In this document: one piece after another, positions 34,926 through 47,344 of the stretch | Numbering within the stretch: position 1 is the stretch's first letter | Layout: the number at the start of each line of letters is the position of its first letter | Assembly (NCBI GenBank): GCA_021229015.1 | Contig: CM037782.1 | Span: 41,407,226-41,471,225, forward strand | Source of the DNA: Solen grandis | Lineage: Eukaryota; Mollusca; Bivalvia; Adapedonta; Solenidae | Reading direction: 5' to 3' | DNA: 64,000 nt | Made by a program: the position numbers and the translations under genes | Notes under the pieces: model-generated | What the model saw: the letters and a program-made list of their open reading frames with translations, nothing else | Told to the model about the DNA's origin: nothing | The model's database searches: none

Positions 34926-36282
34926 CATGGTGCCCTTGAACATAGTTTATATCACTTGAAGAAATAATGCATATTGCAAGTTTCTGTACCAGTGACTGAC
35001 AACAGCTTAAAATCTAGCTAACATGCACAATGTATGGAAAAGATAAAATTGTATAAACTGAACCTCAAAGCTGAAGTTCACTATATATTTCATGAACAGC
35101 AAACCAAACTTAATACTCAAGGTAAAATCAAAGTGCTTAATTCCCTCACAATACAACTTTGAAATCATGAACCTTTTATTAAAATGGGATCCAAAGCAAT
35201 ATGTAATGTGGTGTACAGTGACTTGACGGGACAACATATAGTGGTACTAGTATACATGAATATGTCTGTAGTGGTCTGATAATAAATCATTTGAGAGGAC
35301 CTGAGGTTGATATTTTATCTCTATGTTATGACAGATTATTAAGATTGGCCAATGCATAATCATGCCATCAATAAAATTAATCTATGCGAAGTAATACAAA
35401 AATACTCTAGTCAGTGTCAGTACTTTCATCTCTATAAAAAAAAATTGTTTCCCAATATGTCCTTAGTGACTATGACATTCCCTAGGAATTAAAATGAAAA
35501 TGGTATGTAAATTAAGCTTACAGTATAATATTGTGATACGACAGTATATTAAGCTTTGCGGCTAATGGTTAAAGATTCAAGATGTCACCTTGGTCCAATA
35601 AGAAGCCAACAAAGTCTGAGTGGATAAAGCCATCTATATATAGATGATACAGGCGGTAATATTGTGTTATCTAATGCATTAGGGCTAAATATCTTCATAT
35701 AAATCTAGCATGGAATGCTAACAGATAATCTTTAAACCACTATATACTTAATTATAAGGCAAGAAATGTTAAGGTAAACAGTCAAACACATTGCTTATAA
35801 ACCATTAAGATGAAGCTTATCAGTCCAACTCTACAATCATGTTTGCTAATGGACCCTTGGTCAGTTTTCTCTCACAACATTTCAGCATGATTCAACAAGC
35901 AATAATAGATAAATCTTTTCAAGACAGCAAGTAATAAAAGAGCCTGGTGATATGTTATAAAGTTTTGAAAAGGTTTAGCTAATATTCATTTTGTAATAAT
36001 ATCCTAAAAATATAAGTACACATGTATAAAATTAGTATAATAAATGTTAAAGCACATCATAAAATGCACTTTCTTCATATGTACCAGACAAAACAAGGTC
36101 TGTAAAATAAATACACAAAATTACTTATATAATATGTGCTGCAAGTATTTTAAAATACAATTTACTTGGAAGCAAAATCTCAAAGTGGGAGTAAAAATAC
36201 TAAACGTAAATCTAAATAATTAAGGACAAAGACCCAGTAACCTCACTTACAGGGTTCTTTACTGACTGACCTTTCATTTTAA

Positions 36283-36598
36283 CCCTTTCCCTCATATAGA
36301 CTCATTTTGACGCACTCAATAGGTACCACATAAAGCCTGATCTGCAGAAAACCACAGTTAAACCTTACCAAATTTAATTACAAAATCCTCATTTCCAGAC
36401 CACTGAGGAGCAGCGAACAGCATAAAACCTGATCAGCCTGCCAGTTACTCGCAGGCTGATCTGGTTTTATGCTGTTCGTGATAAAACCTGATCAGTGAAC
36501 AGCATAAAACCAGATCAGCCTACGAGTAACTCGCAGGCTAATCTGGTTTTATGCTGTTCGCGTAGGTCTTTTCATGGTGTCCTCTATGAGAGAAAGGG
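36283..36598. mobile_element. TTAA MITE with two internal hairpins, complete
   Basis: TTAA at 36279-36282 and 36599-36602. Ends ccctttccctcatatag and ctatgagagaaaggg are inverted. Inside, two tandem hairpins share the arm gaacagcataaaacc plus agatcagcct; the second is a duplication of the first. It is inverted relative to the copy at 22622. Confidence 0.75.
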
Positions 36599-37156
36599 TT
36601 AATTATACACAAAGTCTGCACCTGGTCTTAGCTGATCCCTTATATTAGACTAATCATTATAATTTAAATTTGTGCTCGTAATGAACTTCCATGATGAATA
36701 TTCATATTAAATAGCTAGATTCTCAGTTAAATAATCCCTTCCTCTCACATTCAATGCTCAATTATAACCAGAACTTTTGTTTAATTGTTTCCTCTTAATA
36801 AGTGGAAGGGTTGTTATTAGACAATGGACTTAAATCTATTCTAGTTGATACTCTGTATCTGTTGACCCCCACCACCACTCCCTTAAAAAATTATTAAAAT
36901 AAATAAAAATGAATCATTAACAGAAAATTATGGTTATCATTTCTGTATTAATTTGCAGCACATATATTAATGTAATATTCTTTTATTTTTGATTAGGAAA
37001 ATTGGTCCTTTTTTTTTCTCTCAGGATAGGAGTACACTGACAATTTGTTAACAAAGATAAGAATTATCTCTTCTAATTCAGGCTAAATTAATGAATTCAT
37101 TTAATCCAAAGAAAATTAAGGACATAAATAGCATATTTTTTAATAGCTGATTTCAG

Positions 37157-37256
37157 NNNNNNNNNNNNNNNNNNNNNNNNNNNNNNNNNNNNNNNNNNNN
37201 NNNNNNNNNNNNNNNNNNNNNNNNNNNNNNNNNNNNNNNNNNNNNNNNNNNNNNNN
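37157..37256. other. Assembly gap, 100 N
   Basis: Exactly 100 undetermined bases, the usual placeholder for a gap of unknown size. Confidence 0.98.
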
Positions 37257-37429
37257 TTGATTGAGTGTTTAAAAAAACGGCTTATCTGCTAATGGAGATT
37301 CAGTATTTCGCGGATAGCTTATAGTTTTTCCCTTAGACTGACACTTGTCCCATCGAAATCGATGAAGAAACGAAATATTTACGGGTAATTTTCTATGTTC
37401 AAGCGGAGCTAATTGTTGACAGTTTTGTC

Positions 37430-38720
37430 TTGGTTTTGATGGCTTTAGTGACGTCACGGTCACGTGGTATTGCTACACTGTAAGTTAAAGCATTTTCGGA
37501 AAATATCCTTCTCCCAATTTTACTTAATTTTAAGCATTTTCGGAAAATGTAATTGCCAATGGCCCAGTATGATTAAAATTTTATGGCAAATATTTCAGAC
37601 CATGTCTTTTCGAATGTAATGATTATCAAATTCATATGACGTCATATGACGCCAAATTTGACGTCAGGTATAACGTTTGTTTTGCGCTCTGCTGAATTTA
37701 TTTGTAAATGGATTTTTATTGTAATTTTCACAGAAGGTATATGCTACGCTTTAGTTGTGCATCCTTACTTTCGTTTTCCAAATATAGAAAAGATCTAGAT
37801 TCTGTGGTGAAATCAAGTTTCGAAAATATGACCTCAAAATTAATTTAAGTATTACAGAGCCCCCAGATGGGATAAAAAGCTGAAGTTTGCAAATGTAATT
37901 TTGATCTTATAAGTTTTCATTTCTCGTGCAAAAATTTCGATGTGATGCCAATGGTCCAGTATGATGAAAATTTATGGCATGTATTTTTGATGCTGAGTTT
38001 TTAAATGCAATGGTATTCCTTTTCACATGACGTCAGACTTGACGTCAGGTCAAAAAATTATATGAATTTTCTTAAACTTTTCACATTTTTTCGTATTCTG
38101 TATAAACTAGTTTAAGTTTGATCAAGTTTTAAACGGGTTGCAGAAAGTCCTATCGTTTTCCGTGCAAACAAAATCTAGTTCCTTATTATTATTCTACTTT
38201 TTTCTTCCTTTTGAGGTTCAAATTAAAATTGGTTGCCGATGAGCAAGCAGCATGAAATATTAACAGAAAGCACAGTGACACTGGCGCTTTTGATTGCAGT
38301 AAATTTTGTTTTTATGTGACGTCACGTCACATCAGGGTTGAGAAAAACTCCCGATGTATTGTACGCGCTCTACAGCCGTCATTTCTGGGCGGAATAGCAT
38401 GATCTTTTTACAAAACGTATGTATTACATTCTAGATGTGCACCTCCTTATACGTTTTGTAAGATTCAAAAAGACCAAAGTTCTATGGTTAAACTAAGTTT
38501 CGAACTTTGACCTTGGAATGTATTTAAAGTATTACGAAGCTTACAGATAAGCTAGAAACTTGATAATTGGTCAGAACTTGTGTCCTATCGATTTCTTTCA
38601 GCTCTACGAAGATTTACGTCACATGACGTCAAATGGCGTCATGACACGTTAACCAACATTTAATCAATTTTTTTTTCAGCACTGCGCTCCTTAGTTTTTG
38701 ACCGATTTGCATAAATTTTC
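37430..38720. repeat. Degenerate repeat dense in TGACGTCA palindromes
   Basis: At least seven TGACGTCA octamers, near 37450, 37638, 37657, 38028, 38041, 38317 and 38623, in diverged units of roughly 300-400 bp. The units share 'atgacgtca..ttgacgtcagg', 'tttcagc.ctgcgctc', 'atggcccagtatga/atggtccagtatga' and 'ttaaagtattac.gagc' blocks. Coding capacity is absent. The octamer is the CRE half-palindrome pair bound by CREB/ATF factors; here it is probably a property of the repeat. Confidence 0.55.
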
Positions 38721-39615
38721 ACTGAAGGTGCCACATAGCATCTTATTGTAAAAAATAACTTCCGTTTCCGGAAATCCAGAAAGGTCAAGATCACATGTCA
38801 ATTATCGGTTTTTTCTTTGGCCTTAAATATCTCTATCTCTATCGAGACACTATGGGGAAAATTTGTAGTGCTTTGAAAGACCTTTCAGGTGATATTTGGA
38901 TGATAAAAACAATTGACAGACATAAACAATATGACCCGATCTATCGATTCAATTTGATTCTGAATGTTGTAAAAATCATTGATTTTTTTTTTAAATCAGA
39001 GTTCTAACCTTGTCTAAAGTTTAACCGTTTTCCATATACAATGTATATATTCATAATTTTATCATACGAATTGCCCATAATAGAATGCATGAGGCTGTAT
39101 TTTCCTGTATTTTCCCAAGGTTACATCATCAAGGTCATCCTTACATGGCAAGCTGCAGCAGCCACTTGCACAGATAGGTCGGCAGTATGTTGTTGTCTAT
39201 ATCGGATTAAGATCTATGGATTTTGTAGCAAAACCCGATTTAATTCATACTTGCAATTCAAATAAGGGCCGTTTTTCAAGATTGATCGACAGCTGGATAA
39301 TAAACCGAGGACACATCCTGTGCATATTATGCAGGTATGGGTATATCAGCTGAATTCAACATCGATGTCAGTTTAACATTTCTACAAATGTTATCTTTAC
39401 TATATTTATAACAATTGACCTTGGATGTCTAAAAATAACCAAAACTGAGGGAAAGGCTACCGAATTACACATAAACATTATTCTACGAAAAGTAAATCAC
39501 TGAAACGTGCAAAATGTTCGTAATCATTTTATAATTTGCGAAATATGTCACACATAAAATACGGATAGGACACGTTGACATGGTATACCTGAGACTTATC
39601 ATGACATACCTGAGG

Positions 39616-39706
39616 CTTAAAATTTTTAAGGGACTACCTTTCGACACCAATGTGATATAGTTTAAAAAATTTAAGGGACTACCTTTCGACACCAATGTGA
39701 TATATT
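39616..39706. repeat. Tandem duplication, ~45 bp x 2
   Basis: aagggactacctttcgacac followed by caatgtgatata occurs twice in direct succession with almost no change. Confidence 0.8.
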
Positions 39707-39888
39707 CGTAAATATTATAATGTTAAACAAACGAAAATGCTTTTATATGTTGTTTTTTTTTAGGAACGCCCTAGACCCATTCTTATATTGGTAAAAGACA
39801 TCGTCTCCAAAACCCACCCCTATCGCCCAATTCAACAACTTCCGACATCTCTATGGCGTTTATCTTTTTCTTTGTTTTGTTACCCTAG

Positions 39889-40065
39889 GTTTAACGGCCC
39901 ACCGACAGTATTTCAGTCATTTGTGGACATTATCTACATATATATTACGCTGTAGTCAAGTGAGTACCACACAAGTGACCATACCCAGTCACATTATCCT
40001 GACACTTGGCCAACCAGTCCTGACACTACCACTATGTTGAGCCTCATGCAAGAGAGATATCTATA
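39889..40065 (-). mobile_element. SINE family 1, tail half
   Basis: ggtttaacggcccaccgaca, tatttcagtcattt, cccagtcacattatcctgac, ggccaaccagtcctg; the tRNA-like head is missing. Confidence 0.65.
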
Positions 40066-40165
40066 CATGTACCTTGTATAATATACCAGCTTTCTGATGC
40101 ATACCCATTCACTTCTACCCGGAGTAGTATTGTTAGAATTGTTAATTCATATCAAATTTTATTAA

Positions 40166-40995
40166 GGACGTTTTCGGTAGTAATTTATGCGCATCACTCA
40201 AGCGCATCTAGGGGAGATAATCGTCGACTTTTACTCTTCAAAAAGGAGATAGTTGAATAGCATTCGGACATTTCACTTTGCGTTTAAGTCTTCGATTACG
40301 ATGAGCCAACAACTACGGATACGCGGTCAGTTTGTTAAAAAATCAAAGAAAGAACGATATGATAGAATAAGAGCGGCATCCCAGCTGTACCGTCAACCTG
40401 TTAAATCAATTTCTTTGGATGATAATGGATATTTAAAAATAATTTTTATGATTTTTTTTTATAGTTTTGGCAAATTGGTTACCATGGAAATTTTTTACAA
40501 AAAAAGTAGCCCGACAACCTTACTTTTTCTTTTCATTTTTAAACTCGCCATTAAATTCTACTATGGATATCAAAAAATAAAAACATTCTATGAAAGGATT
40601 ATTATTTAATCTTTATTTTTTGCAAACATGTGTGTTTTTTCTTTATTTTTACCCTGTGAGGAAATTCAAAATGGCTGTATTGTGTTGAAAAAATGTACAG
40701 ATGGAAAAATTACTTAATTATAACATAAAATAAAGTTATTTTGTGTGCAAATTCATGTTTGTTATGTTTGTGTAAAATATCTGGAATATTTTAAGTAACT
40801 TGAATAAATTAGGCCATTTTGTAGGATTTCACCAAATTGGTTACCATGAAAACTTCATTTTTACTAAAAAAGTAGCCCGACAACCTTACTTTTTCTTTTC
40901 ATTTTCGAACTCGCCATTGAATTCTACTACGGATGTCAAAAAATTAGAAAATTCTATGAAAGGATTATTATTGTAGAAATCTGTAGAAATCGTCC
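40166..40995 (+). mobile_element. TTAA-flanked element with short basic ORF
   Basis: TTAA at 40162-40165 and 40996-40999; ends ggacgttttc and (inverted) ggacgatttc. A ~145 bp internal block beginning ttggttaccatg is present twice (about 40464-40610 and 40829-40978). The TTAA sites point to a piggyBac-type mechanism, but the GGACG ends are not the usual CCCT. Confidence 0.55.
40301..40609 (+). CDS. Short basic ORF in the TTAA element, function unknown
   Basis: From the ATG at 40301 the ORF begins MSQQLRIRGQFVKKSKKERY and stays charged up to about SISLDDNGYLK, then runs into low-complexity hydrophobic sequence that coincides with the element's internal duplicated block. Only the first ~43 residues look protein-like. 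Basic 'IRGxF' N-termini of this sort occur on uncharacterised proteins in invertebrate genomes. I read it as a captured or remnant first exon, not a working gene. Confidence 0.3.
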   Translation: MSQQLRIRGQFVKKSKKERYDRIRAASQLYRQPVKSISLDDNGYLKIIFMIFFYSFGKLVTMEIFYKKSSPTTLLFLFIFKLAIKFYYGYQKIKTFYERIII

Positions 40996-41619
40996 TTAAA
41001 CTAGATCATAAAAATGTTATTAAGCGAGCCTCTGGCCGATTTATGGAATAAATGCTTACTAAATAACACTAACCTACTTAGTGTTTGAAATTATGTTTTG
41101 CAACTTAACGCAGTCTCACATTCCAAATATAGTATTGATTTTTGCGACTCCGCCCTATCCATCTGTTCCCGGCGTGAATTACATCACGTGACATGTAACA
41201 TTTATTCAAAAATTTTTCATGTAACATGATATGTCTGACGCGGAGTGATGTAATTCAGCCTAAAAATTATATGTAACGTGTTAAATACATGAAAATATGT
41301 AATTGTTATATGAAACCGGAAAAAGCTGTTTAAGCATAATGTCATATGAAAAAAAAATACGTTAAATATAGTGTATACAAATTCATTGAGCTTACGAAAA
41401 CGGAAAACATATTGGAGATCAGAATTTGTGTAGTAATTAGACGCGAAAGCTTCTAAAGTCAGACAGTGGATGTTTTACTTACAACCACATTTCCGCCACT
41501 TATCCATACATTCGCGTTGAAAAATAGTACCACTGGTTGTAGAAGTTTTTTTCCTGGGTTATATATTTAGAACTTTTTATTTTTGCGTTTGTTAACCTTT
41601 TGATTTAAATCATAGACCA

Positions 41620-41708
41620 CAGGACCCTGATATTCAGTAAAAAAAAATCGACCTCTCTATATTTAAATTATTTATAGAGAGGTCGATTTTTCTAATATGA
41701 GGGTCCTG
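41620..41708. repeat. 89-bp hairpin / mini-MITE
   Basis: Outer arms caggaccctgatatt and tatgagggtcctg; inner arms aaaaatcgacctctctat and atagagaggtcgatttt, with a short AT loop (tttaaattattt). No other copy seen in the window. Confidence 0.7.
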
Positions 41709-44217
41709 CGCATAGACAGGTTTGGTTATATGGTCAAAAGGGGGCGGGGGCAGTATGTTTAATGTAAGCCATCAATTGAAACATTTTGTTTTTTAATCAT
41801 TTCTTGTTAGAGTCTCAAATGACCGTAGTGTCTCTAGAAGCATCTGTATGTCACAACACAGAAAGTACTTTAGTTTATATGAGTTTATACTATATACTAC
41901 CAAGAACAATAACCCTGCCTTGCTTCATCTCTATTACTTACTTATTTGGTGAAATTATGTTTTTCTAGAACATATTTTAAAAAAAAACTATTGAAGGCAT
42001 GTATATCATTCTTTACACATGGGAAAGATGTAAAGTGACAAAGAACAATAACTTTATCTTGTCCTAAACTTTCAATCAAACTAGAAGCCATCCGATATCG
42101 AATTTTTCTGTCTAAGTCATCAGCGCTTTTTTTGCGTAGTGTACTTTATACATGTATGTTCACCAGGATATCCACACATATAGACCAAGATGAATGTGTA
42201 TTCAAAAGCTTTTCAAAAGGACTACTTTCCCATGCAATACACATGATTTATATATACTCGTACAATGACCATATTTTTTTCATGAATATATCATCAGTTA
42301 TGTGTCATTGACGGATAGCAACCAGACCCACAGAATAGATCACCCATATATCAATATAGCGGTCGATTCATCTAAAGTTCAACTATTTTAGGCGTTAGTT
42401 ATTAAAGCGTTCTGCGTAAAGCAGAATAATAAAGAGAATACTCTTGTTTATTCATGTATAAATCGATCGAGGGAGTGGAAACTTGACATAAGTTATTCAT
42501 GGTATAGGAGAGACATGCGCACGGGCATCGTAAATCGGGCTCCAAATGAAGCATACCCATAGTAACTGTTCATAAGGTGATTTCTCGGCGAGGGATTAGG
42601 ACATACTGCATTTACTGGTACAGGTAAATACATGCATATACGGAAATCAAATGTTAAGTAGGAAATGTAAATGTGTTTACTCAAAGATACATGTATATGG
42701 TTTTTGACGTTAAAGTTTTGTAAAACATTATCTGGACGCTCTTTTGCACTCTGTTTACTTATTTCCTGTGCACAGGACTTACTATAAAAATGTTGATACC
42801 TACCAGTTGCTTTGTAATCATATGATCAATATTTTCATAATCAAATCTAATCAACATATTTTAAACCAGACCGTGCAGGCAAAAGAAGAACAACATTTTT
42901 TTTAGATTTTTTCTGGTTAATTTAAAACCATACTGTCTTAATGAATACCTTTAAGTTTATATTCCCACAGCACATAACTGTCGTCAAAGTTAGGTATTTG
43001 TGCCGTTTTGAAGATTTCTATCGTTATCCCTGGATAATTATTATTGTATCGAACTGTATCTATGTCGGTGTTCTCTTTAGATATGGTTCATCTTTGAAAA
43101 CACCTGTACTCACTTTATATAAATTACCCAGTTTCCTACAGGGAGCCACACAAACGCACAAATAACGTACATAATTGTGATGTGGGACATTTGCAATTCA
43201 ACTTGCTTTGAATTTTTTGTAAGTCAAAATTGTCAAAATGACTTCTAAAAGTTTGAATTTAAAAGTTGACAATGTGGGAACAAAGCTTTACGCTACTAAC
43301 AGGAAAAGGAAGACTTTGAGTGCACGAAATACACCCTACCTACCTTAAACCAACTTGAATTCATTGAATGTTGCTATTATAGAGTGTACCATATCAGTTA
43401 TAACATATATTTACCATTGGTGATTTTATTAAGGTGTTCTAAATACTGGCGTTCACGTGCTTGTGGTTTTCTTTTGATTTGATAGAAAAAAATATTATAT
43501 CTTTATAAAAAAAATTTATTGGAATAATTTGAATAAAGTCGAGACACCCTTTGTGTCGCCTATGACAACGAGTCAGAAAAAATACTTTTAAACAAATCGA
43601 AACCTGTCTAAATTAGCGTCTTAAATTAGTGCGAGCTGACAGTGATTTTACGTAAAAATACCACTTAAAATACTTATTACAAGTAATATATTTTATTTGT
43701 TACTATTTTTTTATTTATATATTTATTTTTCATAATATCTACTTGATCACTATTTTATAAAGATACACCAGCAATCTATTACCTCAGAGGGGTTAAAAAG
43801 TATTAAACTGTTACAATTATATTAAATATAAGTCATTCATAATATTTATAAGTCACCGATGTAATCTATTATTATAATTCATCCCCTAAAATAACATTGA
43901 CATGTTATCAGCATACACACTAGCAAATGTAATTCCTGTAATCAAAAGGGGCAATGAAGTTTCAATCAGTAACTGATAAATGAAAAGACCCTTTGGATGA
44001 CCTTGATGACTTATTGATGTTAGAAGTTCGAATTTTTCTCCAACCATATTGTATAATTTGCGCTGTACTTTTATCACGTCGTTTATTTCATATTCACGTA
44101 TCTTTAGTGCGCTTTACGAGAACCATACACTCAAATGAGATTCAAGCAAATTTAAATATAGAATTAAGAGTAAAAGTAGATATCTTTAAAGGATAATTCC
44201 CACTATCGAGTCATTGT

Positions 44218-45702
44218 GGACTGCGAAAAAGACAATGTGACCCCTGTTAAAGGGCTAAACAGTAGGCTTACAATGTGACGCCTATCAAATGACTCAACAG
44301 GGGACTTACAAGGTGACGCCTATCAAATGACTTACAAGGTGACGCCTATCAAATGGCTCAACAAGGGACTTACAAGGTGACGCCTATCAAATGACTTACA
44401 AGGTGACGCCTCTCAAATGACTTACAATGTGACGCCTATCAAATGACTCAACAGGGGACTTACAAGGTGACGTCTATCAAATGACTTACAATGTGATGCC
44501 TATCAAATGACTTACAATATGATGCCAATCAAATGACTTACAAGGTGACGCCTATCAAATGACTGACAATGTGACGCCTACAATCGGCTGAACAGCGGAC
44601 TGACAATGTGACGCCTACAAATGGCTGAACAGCGGACTGACAATGTGACGCCTACAAACGGTTAAACAGCGGACTTACAATATGACGCCTACAAATGGCT
44701 GAACAGCACACTGACAATGTGACGCCTACAAACGGTTAAATAGCGGACTTACAATATGACGCATTTCAAACGGCTGAACAACGGACTTACAATGTGACGC
44801 CTATCAAAGGGCTAAACAGTGGACATACAATATGACGCCTGTCAAACGGTTAAACAGCGGACTTCAAATGTGACGCCTATCAATAGGCAAACAATGGACT
44901 TACAATGTGACGCCTATCGAAGGGCTTAACAGCGGACTTACAAATTGACACCTATTAATGGACAAACAGCGGACTTTCAATGTCACGCTTATCAATGGGC
45001 AAACACCGGAATGTGACGCCTATCAAATGGCTGAACAGCGGACTTATAATTAGACGGCTATCAAATGGATGAACAGTGGTCTTACAATGTGACGTCTGTC
45101 AAAGGGCTAAACAGCGGTCTTACAATGTGACGCCCATTAAACTGCAGAAGAGCGGACTTACAATGCGACGCCTATCAAATGGCTGAACAGCAGACTTGAA
45201 ATGTGACGCCTTCAAATGCAAACAGGGCTTAAAAGTCTATCAAATAAACAGATACGTCTATCAAAAAAAGGTTAATATGACTCGTGTGAAAGGGTTAAAC
45301 AGCGGACTAACAATGTGACGCCTTTCAAATGGCTGAATAGCGGAACTACAATATGACGCCTATCAAATCACTGAACAGCGGATTTACAATGTGACGCATA
45401 TGAAACGGCTGAGCAGCGGACTTATAATGTGACGCCTGTCAAAGTGCTAAACAGCGGACTTACAATGTTACGCATGTCAAAGGTCTAAACAGCGGACCTA
45501 CAATGTGACGTCTATCAAATTGCCGAACAGCGGACCTACAATGTGACGCCTATGAAATGGCCGAACAGCGGACTTACAATTTGACGCCTATCAAAATGCT
45601 TAACAGCGGATTAACAATGTGACGCCTATCAAATGGCTTAACATCGGATTTATAATGTGACGCCTATCAAATGGCTAAACAGCGGACGTACAAGGTGACG
45701 TG
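44218..45702. repeat. Minisatellite, ~38-bp unit, about 40 copies
   Basis: The unit is approximately acttacaatgtgacgcctat followed by caaatggctgaacagcgg. Most units are 37-39 bp. Near the left end some are shortened to ~27 bp by loss of the 'gctgaacagcgg' part. Copies differ at scattered positions (caaatgg, caaaggg, caaacgg), so the array is old or unhomogenised. The period is not a multiple of 3 and stops occur in all frames. Confidence 0.9.
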
Positions 45703-46403
45703 AATATTAGAGTATAATTTCCTATGTATATGCGTGTAAACATTTCAGTTATCAGCGACTGCTCTCCGAATCTCCTACAAACAGTTTAGTGACGTACCAA
45801 CATGGAACACAACCTCGACACTTTCTAAGTGGTTCAGCGAGTTATGCTTTGATTCTGTCTATAATATGAACAAATTTCTTAATAACCCTCTACTTTCGGT
45901 TTTGTTGGTGCACGGGAGGTTTCTTGCACATCACTTTATGAAGCACCGGCACTGGTTACATAATGTATGCAATAATTTAAAAATTGCTCATAGATCTTAC
46001 ACCATTTAGAGGCAAGTTCATAAGTTCATACCAGAAACAAAAACTTCAATAAATTATGACAACCGAAATGACAATGTCATAATACACAGCGTAGTGATTA
46101 ATTTGCATAAGTGAACAGGGCGCAGGGCAGGTATATACAAAAAGAAATGAGGATCTAAATAACTGTTAAGTTTTATTATTTTTATTTGATATTGTTTTCC
46201 TCAGTTTAGATAAGTTATAAGAAATTAGTTCAGTAACTTTTAGAAGCTTGTTTTCATTCATATCGTATTAATTCCATTATTTTCTTAGTGGACTAACTCA
46301 GTTTGCCGAGTGTTAAGTTAATGGTCACGACTAGTCCGCATTTGCTGCTGGGGCGTGAAAATGGCACTGTGGGGCATGATTGTTTATTCCTCAAGTTACT
46401 GTG

Positions 46404-46412
46404 TATATAAAG
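46404..46412 (+). promoter_or_regulatory. Possible TATA box
   Basis: tatataaag, 870 bp upstream of the first placed sulfotransferase exon. It could serve a 5' non-coding exon, but no initiator or donor confirms it. Confidence 0.15.
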
Positions 46413-46734
46413 TCAGGTCGGTTTTTCTTATATAATGTAATCTTAGGTCCCCCAGTACTCTTTTGTTGTTACTGAATCTAAAATAAAAACCAGACAGGGG
46501 AAACGACAGCTGTAACGTGTACGAGTATGTATTTAGCTTGAATAACGTATTCTACGTTCTTCATTTTTGAACAATTCAATATACTTCAATGTAAAATAAA
46601 GGTATATATATTTTTTCCGTATATCGTTATATAAGACACATTCAAATATAAAATGATATTCATCTTCCAACTTGTTGCGTGTTAAACATTTTCTATTATT
46701 AATATACGCAACTACACTTAGTACTTATTAATGC

Positions 46735-47145
46735 TGTGAAGTTAAATCAAAATCAGATTATTGGTAGCCGAGACAAAATATATAAAATGAATTTAACAAA
46801 GGGACATAACTCCATTTAAAATTCAGCTGATCAAGACGCGTCATCTATAAACGGAACTATTCTTGGTACTTTTTCATGCAGTGAAGTTAAATCAATGTCC
46901 GACCAAAGGTGGCCGAGAAATAACGCTGACAAAATACATTTGAGAAATATAACAAAGGGACATAACTCAATCAAAATCAAACGAATCATGACGTGCTTTT
47001 AATCAAAATCCAACCAAAACAGCCTAGGACTAGGCAGATAAATCTACATACGGAACGACCGACAGACGGGCCTACTGACCAACTGACCGACCAACGGACT
47101 TGATTCAATTATAACCACCACTTACTTCGTATCTTGGGGTAAAAT
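46735..47145. mobile_element. Two-unit repeat element with GACCGACAGACGG tail
   Basis: The blocks tgaagttaaatcaa and taacaaagggacataactc each occur twice ~150 bp apart, followed by aacgaccgacagacgggcct: the same plan as the larger tandem-repeat elements in the left half. Confidence 0.5.
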
Positions 47146-47274
47146 AAACATTCTTAGCAACGTGCATTTTTTTTAGAATTTCTTAATATTAAGTTAAGTT
47201 GATAGGATAGTTCATAAACTGCTGAAATAGTCACCGCTGAAATCAATTCATTAATCAGTTTTTAATATTTTCAG

Positions 47275-47344
47275 GTACAAAGTGGAACAACACAAACCTT
47301 ACTGCTGTCTTGTGGCGTCATCCCGGATAATGTTGTCAACAAAA
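47275..47344 (+). CDS. Sulfotransferase exon 1 (start codon)
   Basis: Acceptor-like tttttaatattttcag ends at 47274 and donor GTAAAA starts at 47345. The ATG at 47330 (A at -3) gives MLSTK, ending in phase 0. The exon is open in this frame back to 47276, so an upstream start in another exon is possible. It was chosen because its phase and basic residues fit the next exon. Confidence 0.5.

Larger units (their letters stand above)
28408..37156. other. Region upstream of the coding CSPP1-like exons
   Basis: Should contain the 5' non-coding exon and promoter of the CSPP1-like gene, but I cannot place either. Recognisable content: MITE 28723-28914, tandem array with pogo-like insert 30172-32150, inverted repeat pair 32860-33400, dispersed repeat 34799-34925, hairpin MITE 36283-36598. 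Stretches 28.9-30.1 kb and 34.9-36.2 kb show nothing I can name. Confidence 0.4.
37257..47274. other. Intergenic or upstream region, no host gene recognised
   Basis: Between the gap and the first placed exon of the sulfotransferase gene. Contains the TGACGTCA-rich repeat, a short duplication, a SINE fragment, a TTAA element, a hairpin, the minisatellite and a two-unit repeat element. 41.7-43.5 kb and 45.8-46.7 kb show nothing I can name apart from a possible TATA box. Confidence 0.4.

Noticed and set aside
34598..34939. 113-codon plus-strand ORF
   Set aside because: Runs into the dispersed 'gggaaacaa' repeat; no recognisable protein features or splice context.
42941..43165. ORF with a hydrophobic stretch (WIIIIVSNCIYVGVLF) as the sulfotransferase anchor
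   Set aside because: Its possible donor gives the wrong phase for exon 3, and the exons at 47275 and 48739 fit much better.
44218..45702. CRISPR-like look of evenly spaced repeats
   Set aside because: There are no unique spacers; the whole unit repeats and diverges as a minisatellite, in a eukaryotic sequence.
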